Below, in pieces: positions 1-6,282 of a DNA stretch of 6,652 nucleotides; within the stretch, counting starts at the first letter, position 1, and each line of letters begins with the position of its first letter. The position numbers and the translations under genes are program-made. The notes below the pieces were generated by a model. It saw only the letters and a list, made by a program, of their open reading frames with translations. It was not told the origin of the DNA and did not search any database. This DNA is from Bacteroidales bacterium UBA5537 (lineage in GTDB: Bacteria; Bacteroidota; Bacteroidia; Bacteroidales; Lentimicrobiaceae): the NCBI GenBank assembly GCA_002426025.1, contig DINP01000006.1, forward strand, positions 1 to 6,652, written 5' to 3'.

Positions 1-237
1 CAAAAGCAAGGGCTTTGGTGGTTGGCAGGCCTAACAGCGTGGGTTGTTTGTTGTTGCCATGAACGCATCCACACACTTTTATTTCGCAAACAGTTTGTGC
101 CATGTTGCACAACAAAATATATCTTTTGGCTGGGGAAGAATAAGTTCGATCGAGGTGGGCCACTGCGGCATTAACCAATCGAGCTGTTAAGTGGCGAAAG
201 AGATCGAATGTAACTTTTAAGCTTAAATGATTATAGT
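1..237. other. Upstream region without a supportable gene
   Basis: I see no convincing gene here. The first 60 bases are about 52% G+C, clearly richer than the operon that follows. The forward frame starting at base 1 stays open to a TAA at 172-174, but it has no ATG, is very rich in Trp and Cys, and resembles no family I know, so I treat it as chance or at most the tail of an unrecognised gene entering from the left. The stretch holds short inverted repeats: GCAAAC at 86-91 facing GTTTGTGC at 93-100, and TTAAC at 171-175 facing GTTAA at 186-190. They look like intergenic structure, and no function can be assigned. Confidence 0.5.
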
Positions 238-245
238 TATGTTTG
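238..245 (+). promoter_or_regulatory. Bacteroidetes-type -7 promoter element
   Basis: TATGTTTG is an exact match to the Bacteroidetes sigma-factor -7 consensus TAnnTTTG. It lies 63 bases ahead of the precursor ATG and would give a 5' leader of roughly 50 to 60 bases, which is A-rich. No clean TTG-type -33 element is visible 17 to 23 bases upstream; the nearest T-rich stretch is CTTTT at 214-218. The position directly ahead of the precursor gene is what makes the match meaningful, because the motif is short and can occur by chance. Confidence 0.55.
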
Positions 246-308
246 AAAGGATTGGAATTTGGCAAAAAATCTACAAATAATTTAAGTTTTTTAAAAAAAT
301 ACAAAAAA

Positions 309-497
309 ATGAAAAAGAAAATTTCTCTAAATAAACTCCAGTTAAGGAAGGAAAAAGTTTCAAATTTAAACGAACTCAAAGGTGGTGGAGAACCGCATAA
401 TACTTTTGATGTCTATTGTGCAAATAATAGTTTGTATCCAGCTTGTGCAGTTTCGGGATGCTGGGGTGCGCAAAGTTGCTTGATCACTGATAAGTAA
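309..497 (+). CDS. lanA: Class I lanthipeptide precursor peptide (GG leader)
   Basis: A 62-residue precursor that the LanB and LanC proteins downstream would modify. The leader (residues 1-27) opens with KKKISLNKLQL and ends in GGG (25-27), the arrangement I know from Bacteroidetes GG-leader natural-product precursors; the LNKLQL and VSNLNEL segments probably serve as the recognition region for LanB and LanC. Cleavage after G26 or G27 would leave a core of about 35 residues with four Cys (37, 46, 51, 57) and five Ser/Thr (T32, S41, S49, S56, T60). I chose the ATG at 309 because it begins the family-like leader and follows an A-rich tract (AAAAAAA at 303-309). The in-frame TTG at 243 is rejected: it is part of the -7 element. 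No second precursor copy is seen nearby. The function as a modified peptide is inferred from leader and operon; the bioactivity is unknown. Confidence 0.88.
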   Translation: MKKKISLNKLQLRKEKVSNLNELKGGGEPHNTFDVYCANNSLYPACAVSGCWGAQSCLITDK

Positions 498-523
498 GAC
501 CAGGTCACAAATTGATTATTGTA

Positions 524-580
524 TACTCTCAAAAGGTAGCAGATTTTTATAATTAAATAATTTGTTGCCTTTTGAGAGTA
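524..580 (+). terminator. Long stem-loop after the precursor gene
   Basis: Bases 524-545 pair with 559-580, giving up to 22 base pairs in RNA (three of them G-U) around a 13-base loop. The outer 13 pairs, TACTCTCAAAAGG against CCTTTTGAGAGTA, are perfect. No U-run follows the right arm, so this is not a textbook intrinsic terminator. Its place between the precursor stop codon and the secreted-protein gene suggests a partial terminator or an RNA-stabilising hairpin that keeps precursor mRNA more abundant than the enzyme mRNA, as is common in lanthipeptide operons. The structure is directly visible; the role is inferred. Confidence 0.6.
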
Positions 581-606
581 AATTGGTCAAAATATTTAAG
601 GTTTAT

Positions 607-613
607 AAAGAGG
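607..613 (+). promoter_or_regulatory. Shine-Dalgarno-like site ahead of 621
   Basis: AAAGAGG ends seven bases before the ATG at 621. It supports that start, which also places a complete signal peptide at the N-terminus. It is one of the few purine-rich sites at ideal spacing in this window; most of the other starts depend on A-rich leaders or overlap with the preceding gene. Confidence 0.45.
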
Positions 614-620
614 TACGGCT

Positions 621-1892
621 ATGTTATTTGTAATTAAAATTCACCTGAATATAATTATTATTCTAATATATATATTACTCTTTTCTCACTTAGTTAATGC
701 TCAAAATCAACGAGGTGGCAAACTTAATATTATTATACTAGATCAATCCACTCATGAAGGAATTGACAATGTGAATATAAAATTAATGGGTAAAAATATT
801 GGCACTGTAACTATGGTCAATGGGTTTGGTTCTCTATTAGTTGATTCATTTCCCGCTAAACTGAGCATTTCGCATATTTCATATATTCATAGAGAAATGA
901 TTATCAATAAACCCTTTCATGATACATTAAAGATGCTATTGAATCCGAAAGTAAATACCCTGGATGAAATTGTCGTTTCTACTGAATCAATAGATTGCAT
1001 TGTTCCAAGCAATTTCATAGTAATTGACTTTTCAATTTGTGACAATACTATCTATGCTTTAGGTTCCTATACAAATAATCTGTATAGTTATAAAGTGTTG
1101 GTCCTAAACAGTTTCCTTGAACATCAAAATACAATTGAACTTATTGATATAAACCTGCCCGAGAGTTTATTTTGTGATTGTCTTAATAATTGCCATGTTT
1201 TATCAAAAATAGCTGCTTACCAAATAGTTAATTCTGACTCAATCTGGGAAACTTGTTGTGAATATGACATCAATGACTTTCATTCTATAATGGACGATTG
1301 TCTTTTGAAAACAAGTAATCATCTAATATTTAAACATATAACCAATGATGGTTTCTCCCAAGCTTACTACGGAATTGACTTAAGTTCAAATGAAAAGCAC
1401 TATTTTGTTCAAACAAATGATTTCGATAAACAAAAAAGCATGCAAGAAGAATTGAATTTTCTTGCAAAGAATCCTGGTGCTCTTCGAATGGAATTTGCTG
1501 TAAGGTTTGAGAAGGAGTTTATGTTTAAGCCAAGAAAGGATGCTTTAATGAGGTTTGGAGATACTATTTTTCATTTTAATTTTAAAAATGGTATGATAAG
1601 TTATTATTCGGAGTTGGAATTGAATAAGATTGGAGAGACTCGCATTGATGATAAATTATTATCCTCAATATGGAATGATGATGTTTTCTTTGATAAAGCA
1701 AATCAAAAATCGTATGTAGTTTTCAAAGACCGATTATTTGAGATTAATACCTTGACGGGTCAGATAGTTCCTAGAAACGCTATTAAGTATTCTGCTAAGC
1801 AGATTATAAATGGAGGCTACATATATTATCTGCAAAGAATAAAAAACCCTTTTAGAAATTACACTACTATAATCAGGGAGAGAATTCAATGA
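621..1892 (+). CDS. Secreted CarboxypepD_reg-like domain protein, function unknown
   Basis: A 423-residue exported protein. Residues 1-27 form a signal peptide: one Lys and one His, a long Ile/Leu core, then VNA before Gln28, a signal peptidase I type site with no lipobox Cys. Residues about 33-120 match the carboxypeptidase-regulatory-like beta-sandwich seen at the N-terminus of Bacteroidetes SusC/TonB-dependent receptors and related surface proteins, ending in the typical LDEIVVS (114-120). The remaining 300 residues are not a TonB barrel and I do not recognise them; repeated aromatic/hydrophobic strands such as those around 340-350 and 385-397 hint at a beta-propeller, but weakly. Eight Cys lie between 126 and 227 and none after. 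The gene is strongly AT-rich. Its stop overlaps the lanC start, so it belongs to the operon. Self-protection, surface binding or late processing of the peptide are possible roles; none is shown. Confidence 0.8.
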   Translation: MLFVIKIHLNIIIILIYILLFSHLVNAQNQRGGKLNIIILDQSTHEGIDNVNIKLMGKNIGTVTMVNGFGSLLVDSFPAKLSISHISYIHREMIINKPFHDTLKMLLNPKVNTLDEIVVSTESIDCIVPSNFIVIDFSICDNTIYALGSYTNNLYSYKVLVLNSFLEHQNTIELIDINLPESLFCDCLNNCHVLSKIAAYQIVNSDSIWETCCEYDINDFHSIMDDCLLKTSNHLIFKHITNDGFSQAYYGIDLSSNEKHYFVQTNDFDKQKSMQEELNFLAKNPGALRMEFAVRFEKEFMFKPRKDALMRFGDTIFHFNFKNGMISYYSELELNKIGETRIDDKLLSSIWNDDVFFDKANQKSYVVFKDRLFEINTLTGQIVPRNAIKYSAKQIINGGYIYYLQRIKNPFRNYTTIIRERIQ

Positions 1893-3079
1893 CAATAAGG
1901 AAAATTGTAATGTTAGAACTGCTTGATGTAATTGTAAATTCTTATTTAAAAATTTCAAATACTCCCTATAATTCAAACAATTTACTTGGTGATAAGTCCG
2001 GAGTAGCTTTATTCATGTTTTATATGTATAAGCTGACCGGAAGGGATGAATGTAACAACAAAGCATATGATTTACTGGAAGATGTAATACAAATTCAAGA
2101 AGCATATGAAATTATTCCGGCTACTGTCTCAAAATATGGATGGCTACTGAATCATCTCAATAAGCATGGTTTTATTGAAGCAGAGGTTGCTGACTATTTT
2201 GAAGAGATTAATTTATCATTGCTTGAATTCATGCAAAGTAGTTTACAAAAGGATAATTATGACTTTTTGCACGGTTCACTTGGTATTGCCAATTATTTTC
2301 TTTCGGTTGAAAATCAAACCAATAAACATCTTGTTGTTGAATTCGTTGGAAGATTTTATAAAAGTGCACTACAAAATGAAAATGGTGGCTTAAAATGGAT
2401 TTCTATACTTGATTTCGCTTCAAAGAAGCAAGGTTTTAACATCAGCATGTCCCATGGAATATCAAGTATCATATCGGTATTTAGCAAAATTTACTCAAAG
2501 GAGATTGAAACGGAAATTACGAGTCGAATAATTGAAGGTGCAGTTTCCTATTTGTTAAACCAAAAACTTCCCCGAGATCAGTACAATTCAATCTATCCCA
2601 ATTTTGCTATTGAGAGTATGGATAAGCTACATTCCAGCCGCCTTGCCTGGTGCTATGGCGATCTGGGCATATCCGTTGCCTTATGGCATGCTTCGCAGGC
2701 CTTAGGCAGAAAGGATTGGGAACAAGAGGCTATTGACACCGTATTGCATGCTTCCAAAAGAAGGGGTTTGGTTGAAAATGGGGTTGTTGATGCAGGGCTT
2801 TGCCACGGCACTGCCGGAATCGCACATATCTTTAACCGTATGTACGGGTACACCGGACTTGAAGCACTTAAGGAAGCTTCCAACTATTGGTTTGCCGAAA
2901 CCCTTAAAATGGCTCGGTTCGAAGATGGGCTGGCCGGTTTCAAGGCATGGCAGGGCAACGAAAGAGGCTGGGTAAACGAACCCGGCTTGCTCGAAGGCAT
3001 TGCAGGTATCGGGCTCGCACTTATTTCGGCAGTTTCGGACATCGAGCCTGCCTGGGACGAATGTTTATTGCTTAGCTAA
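1889..3079 (+). CDS. lanC: Lanthionine synthetase C family cyclase (LanC)
   Basis: A 396-residue cytoplasmic zinc enzyme that adds Cys thiols to dehydroalanine or dehydrobutyrine to form (methyl)lanthionine rings. The zinc site is complete: Cys255 in WCYGDLG and Cys305-His306 in CHGTAGIAH. By family analogy with NisC, His189 in MSHG and Asp125 in YDFLHG correspond to the catalytic His and Asp. The repeated glycine-rich helix ends of the alpha/alpha barrel are present, including NEPGLLEGIAGIGLALIS near the C-terminus. Length is typical for LanC. The ATG at 1889 overlaps the previous stop as ATGA, indicating translational coupling; an in-frame ATG at 1910, preceded by AATAAGGA, is a credible alternative that would shorten the protein by seven residues. 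G+C rises sharply within the gene near 2630. The lanB start lies eight bases after its stop. Confidence 0.95.
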   Translation: MTIRKIVMLELLDVIVNSYLKISNTPYNSNNLLGDKSGVALFMFYMYKLTGRDECNNKAYDLLEDVIQIQEAYEIIPATVSKYGWLLNHLNKHGFIEAEVADYFEEINLSLLEFMQSSLQKDNYDFLHGSLGIANYFLSVENQTNKHLVVEFVGRFYKSALQNENGGLKWISILDFASKKQGFNISMSHGISSIISVFSKIYSKEIETEITSRIIEGAVSYLLNQKLPRDQYNSIYPNFAIESMDKLHSSRLAWCYGDLGISVALWHASQALGRKDWEQEAIDTVLHASKRRGLVENGVVDAGLCHGTAGIAHIFNRMYGYTGLEALKEASNYWFAETLKMARFEDGLAGFKAWQGNERGWVNEPGLLEGIAGIGLALISAVSDIEPAWDECLLLS

Positions 3080-3087
3080 ACAGTACG

Positions 3088-4968
3088 ATGCAAACTGAAC
3101 CAAAATACACTACCCACGAAAACTTTATCCTACGTACACCTTTGTATTCCTTTGGTTTTATTAATAATCTTGTTAACAAACCTGAAATAGCTGATCACGA
3201 ACTAAATGCGATAGGCAACAAGCCCCTGGTGCAGGAAGCCATTTATCTTGCTTCGCCCCACTTATATGTAGAGATGAATAAGTGGCTAAAGGGCGAATTT
3301 GGTACTGGCAAAAAGGACTTAAATAATTTGCACAAGTTAAAATCCGGTTTGATGCGTTATCTCCTCAGAATGTCAACCAGGTGCACACCTTTTGGCTTGT
3401 TTGCCGGGTTTTCAACCGGAAGTTTTGGCAATCACACAAGCATCAGCTTATTTGAACAAGAAGCAAATATAAGTCATACGCGTTTGGATATGAACTATTT
3501 GTGCGCACTGGCACAGGACTTATCCAAAATGGAAGCAGTTAAGGCAGGCCTGAAGTTTTTTCCAAATTCGAGTATCTATAGTATTGGGGGGCGCTTGCGG
3601 TATGTGGAGTATCATTATGCCAATGGCCGGCGCATGCATCAGATTGTTGCTGTTGATGATTCTGAATACTTGCAAAAAATCCTTCAAAATGCTGCAAAAG
3701 GTGCTATGCTGCATGAGTTAGCAGATTCCATTATTGATGATGAAATTTCTGAAGAAGACGCACGTGATTTTTTGAATGAGTTAATCGATGCTCAACTGTT
3801 GGTAAGCGAACTGGAGCCTGCCGTAAGCGGCGAAGAATTTCTGGATCAGATGCTCCAAATCCTTAGCGGGATACCTCCAAATGAAACCCTCGAAAAAGTA
3901 CAGGCAGTTTTAAATCAGGTAAAATCAATATTGACTGCACTGCGCAACACTCCAATTGGCAGAGATGTTGGAGTTTTTGATCAAATTTCGCAAGAACTCA
4001 AAAAGTTAGACACAAGTTTCGACATCAAGTACCTGTTCCAAACCGATATGGTTAAACCAACAAAAATTTGCCAACTGGACCATCAAATAAAGGAAGATAT
4101 CTATTCAGCACTGGAAGTGCTCAATAAGCTTACTCCTAAAAACGAAACAAGTAATCTTTCAAAATTCCGGGAAGCTTTCAGAGAACGTTATGAAGATGAA
4201 GATGTACCGCTTTTGAAAGTGCTCGACAACGAAAATGGCATCGGATACCTGCAAAATCACAATGGAGATATTGCAACACTGGTGGACGGACTTATTTTGC
4301 CGAACAGGAAAAACGGTTCTCAGGAAATAAAATGGAATGGTATTTATGCCATGTTGCTTCAAAAATTAAACAGTGCAATTGCCGGCCACGCGAAAATGAT
4401 CACACTGGACGACTCCGATTTGAACGGGCTTGAAGCGCAATGGGATGACCTACCTGCCACTGTGTCGTCAATGATACAGCTCTTGAAACATCCCAATTCT
4501 GATGAGCCATTGCTTTACATCAAATCATTCGGTGGTTCATCCGCTGCAAACCTGATCGGCAGATTTTGCCATGCAGATAAGGCTGCCCACGAATTTGTGA
4601 ATGAAATCATTGCCAAAGATGAGGCGCATCAAACCCAATTTCTTTATGCCGAAATAGTGCATCTGCCCGAATCAAGGACAGGTAATATTTTGATGCGTCC
4701 GGTATTTCGTAAATATGAAATTCCTTATCTGGCTAAATCAGGTGTTCCCTTATCAAACCAGTTGAAAGCAGATGACCTGATGGTATCTGTTAGAGGCGAT
4801 CAGGTTTTGCTTCGCTCAAAAAAACACAATAAATATGTGATACCCAGGCTCACAACAGCCCACAATTTCTCGTTTAATGCCCTGCCCGTTTATCACTTTT
4901 TGTGCGATATGCAAACCCAAAACCTGCGCTCCGGCCTGATGTTTAACTGGGGGGCCTCTCGAGAATAA
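3088..4968 (+). CDS. lanB: Lantibiotic dehydratase LanB, glutamylation domain (5' part, frameshifted)
   Basis: LanB glutamylation (Lant_dehydr_N) proteins transfer glutamate from glutamyl-tRNA to Ser/Thr of the core peptide. Family marks are FILRTPLYSF (13-22), the segment around 47-60, the highly conserved RYLLRMSTRCTPFGLFAG (90-107), and SFGGSSAANLIGRF (480-493) of the catalytic region. The reading frame ends at 626 residues with FNWGASRE, in the middle of a conserved stretch that normally continues as FNWG-PL and then FLPRV. That continuation is present one frame away, in the piece annotated at 4991-5389. Removing one G from the run at 4949-4954 joins the two into a 766-residue protein. 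It follows lanC by eight bases with no clear Shine-Dalgarno site, which suggests coupled translation. Recognition of the family is very secure; whether the intact protein is made is open. Confidence 0.93.
   Translation: MQTEPKYTTHENFILRTPLYSFGFINNLVNKPEIADHELNAIGNKPLVQEAIYLASPHLYVEMNKWLKGEFGTGKKDLNNLHKLKSGLMRYLLRMSTRCTPFGLFAGFSTGSFGNHTSISLFEQEANISHTRLDMNYLCALAQDLSKMEAVKAGLKFFPNSSIYSIGGRLRYVEYHYANGRRMHQIVAVDDSEYLQKILQNAAKGAMLHELADSIIDDEISEEDARDFLNELIDAQLLVSELEPAVSGEEFLDQMLQILSGIPPNETLEKVQAVLNQVKSILTALRNTPIGRDVGVFDQISQELKKLDTSFDIKYLFQTDMVKPTKICQLDHQIKEDIYSALEVLNKLTPKNETSNLSKFREAFRERYEDEDVPLLKVLDNENGIGYLQNHNGDIATLVDGLILPNRKNGSQEIKWNGIYAMLLQKLNSAIAGHAKMITLDDSDLNGLEAQWDDLPATVSSMIQLLKHPNSDEPLLYIKSFGGSSAANLIGRFCHADKAAHEFVNEIIAKDEAHQTQFLYAEIVHLPESRTGNILMRPVFRKYEIPYLAKSGVPLSNQLKADDLMVSVRGDQVLLRSKKHNKYVIPRLTTAHNFSFNALPVYHFLCDMQTQNLRSGLMFNWGASRE
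4949..4954 (+). other. Six-G run at the lanB frameshift
   Basis: The frame of the 5' part reads TGG GGG GCC TCT CGA GAA TAA. With five G instead of six it reads TGG GGG CCT CTC GAG AAT, encoding WGPLEN and then NYQFLPRV, which fits the LanB family. The downstream frame is open only from 4940, after a TGA at 4937-4939, so the shift must fall between 4940 and the TAA at 4966, a span that contains this run. Causes could be a sequencing error, a true mutation, replication slippage acting as an on/off switch, or a +1 ribosomal slip from GGG to GGG. Confidence 0.85.
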
Positions 4969-4990
4969 TTATCAGTTCCTGCCCCGTGTA

Positions 4991-5389
4991 ATGTTTAAAA
5001 ACATTATCCTGTCAAGAGCCAGGTGGAATATTAAACATTCCACTATTGCCTCAATACTGAAACATCAGTCTGAGCAGGGAAAAATTGAAGCCTTCCGGCT
5101 ATTCATGGCACAAAATGAGCTGCCCGCAGAAGTGCTTTTGGCTGATCGTGATAACGAACTTTATCTGAACTTCACAAATAACAACTGCATTCTCATATTG
5201 TTAGATCAGATAAAAAACCGACAAATTTTTAGTTTGAAGGAATTTCTTTATTCAGAAGAGAATTTTATTGTAAACGGATCTGATGGATCCTATACCAACG
5301 AAATTGTTGTGGCCTTGTACAAAAACAAAGATCAGTCTGACGATGAATCAGCTCAATTCGTGCAAGCTAAACTAACAGAACAAGCCTGA
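4991..5389 (+). CDS. lanB: LanB glutamylation domain, 3' part (out of frame)
   Basis: This 132-residue frame is the displaced C-terminal end of the LanB glutamylation protein and not an independent gene. It begins MFKNIILSRARWNI, the stretch that in intact homologues follows FLPRV; the codons for PLENNYQFLPRV lie just upstream at 4955-4990 in the same frame, which is open from 4940. The rest is a soluble, mixed-charge domain end with a Lys/Asp/Glu/Gln-rich tail. The ATG at 4991 is only an internal Met of the original gene, and no ribosome-binding site is evident before it. The elimination-domain gene starts two bases after its stop. Separately translated halves could in principle associate, but nothing in the sequence suggests that was selected for. 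Confidence 0.85.
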   Translation: MFKNIILSRARWNIKHSTIASILKHQSEQGKIEAFRLFMAQNELPAEVLLADRDNELYLNFTNNNCILILLDQIKNRQIFSLKEFLYSEENFIVNGSDGSYTNEIVVALYKNKDQSDDESAQFVQAKLTEQA

Positions 5390-5391
5390 AA

Positions 5392-6282
5392 ATGCAACGA
5401 ACATTCATAATTGGAGACAAATGGCTTTATTTAAAGCTCTATACCGGACTCAAAACCGCTGATACACTTATATCAGCACTAATTGGAAGCTTGAGTTCGA
5501 ACTTTATTGATGATAATCTGGCTGATAAATGGTTTTTTCTGCGCTACAATGACCCGCAATTTCATTTGAGATGGCGTATTAGTATTACCAATCCTGAAAA
5601 AATTGGGACCATCATTGCCCGGGTAAACAAAGCGATTGTTCCTTACCTTGATAATGATATGATTTACAAGGTTCAGGTGGATACTTATAAACGAGAGATA
5701 GAAAGATACGGAGCAAACTCCATCGGGATTTTGGAGCAATTGTTCTGGCACAACAGTATGCTTGTTTGTGATTATCTGAGCCAGACGCAGGACAGCGAAG
5801 ATGAAAAAAACCGTTGGCTTTTCAGTATGCGTGCCATTGATAGTTTCCTCAACTTATTCAACTACGAATTAGACCAAAAGCTAAGGTTGCTTACCATAAT
5901 GGCAAACAGCTATGGCAAAGAGTTTAACATAAACTCTGCCTTGATAAGCCAATTAAGCGACAGGTATCGCGCTAACAAAAAAGAAATTTTCAATTTCATG
6001 AGCTTTACTTTTGATGATGCAAATGCATACGATGCTTTATTAAAGGTTTACCATCAATTTAATATCAGAAGTACTGAGGGGGTTAATCAAATACTTAAAC
6101 TTGCAAATGATAAACAACTCGCAGTATCTATTGATAATCTGCTGATTAGTTACATACATATGTTTATGAACCGATTGTTCAGGTCAAAACAACGGCTACA
6201 CGAAATGGTTATTTATGGATTTTTATTCAGATATTACCGGTCGCAACTTGCACAGAGCAAACACTCCAATATAAATGCCTAA
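5392..6282 (+). CDS. Split LanB elimination protein (SpaB_C / thiopeptide-type dehydratase domain)
   Basis: A 296-residue stand-alone elimination domain that would remove glutamate from glutamylated Ser/Thr to leave dehydroamino acids. It shows the family pattern in order: WLYLKLYTG (11-19), FFLRYNDPQFHLRWR (48-62) with Arg51, His58 and Arg60, DTYKREIERYG (97-107), and at the C-terminus SYIHMFMNRLF (253-263) with His256 and Arg261, followed by the helix EMVIYGFLFRYYRS. Conserved Arg and His residues in these segments are the ones implicated in elimination in NisB-like enzymes. Length fits the usual 270 to 320 residues. It starts two bases after the preceding lanB frame and its end overlaps the C39 fragment by eight bases, so it is cotranscribed. 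In full-length LanB proteins this domain is fused to the glutamylation part; separation is known in pinensin-type clusters. Confidence 0.94.
   Translation: MQRTFIIGDKWLYLKLYTGLKTADTLISALIGSLSSNFIDDNLADKWFFLRYNDPQFHLRWRISITNPEKIGTIIARVNKAIVPYLDNDMIYKVQVDTYKREIERYGANSIGILEQLFWHNSMLVCDYLSQTQDSEDEKNRWLFSMRAIDSFLNLFNYELDQKLRLLTIMANSYGKEFNINSALISQLSDRYRANKKEIFNFMSFTFDDANAYDALLKVYHQFNIRSTEGVNQILKLANDKQLAVSIDNLLISYIHMFMNRLFRSKQRLHEMVIYGFLFRYYRSQLAQSKHSNINA

Noticed and set aside
86..100. Short palindrome GCAAAC-A-GTTTGTGC as an operator or CRISPR-like repeat
   Set aside because: A single copy with one bulge, far from the promoter, and no repetition elsewhere in the window.
1..174. Open forward frame entering from the left edge
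   Set aside because: 57 codons without an ATG, very rich in Trp and Cys, no recognisable family; chance openness in a GC-richer stretch is more likely.
29..192. Possible integron attC-like site: GCCTAAC at 29-35 and GTTAAGT at 186-192
   Set aside because: The outer boxes match the loose consensus but do not pair well with each other, the spacing (about 164 bases) exceeds the usual attC range, and no integrase or cassette pattern is visible.
243..308. TTG start at 243 giving an 84-residue precursor
   Set aside because: The TTG forms the last three bases of the -7 promoter element, so it would not be in the mRNA; the family-like leader starts at the ATG at 309.
556..564. TAATTTG as a second promoter for the genes from 621 onward
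   Set aside because: It has one base too few between TA and TTTG and lies in the right arm of the stem-loop.
2653..2883. Reverse-strand and alternative-frame ORFs within lanC, lanB and the elimination gene
   Set aside because: All lie inside well-recognised genes, lack family resemblance and start sites, and are shadows of the coding frame.
4991..5389. A separate small gene between the two LanB genes
   Set aside because: Its N-terminus continues the LanB conserved region across a one-base shift, and the codons before its ATG also match the family, so it is a displaced 3' end.
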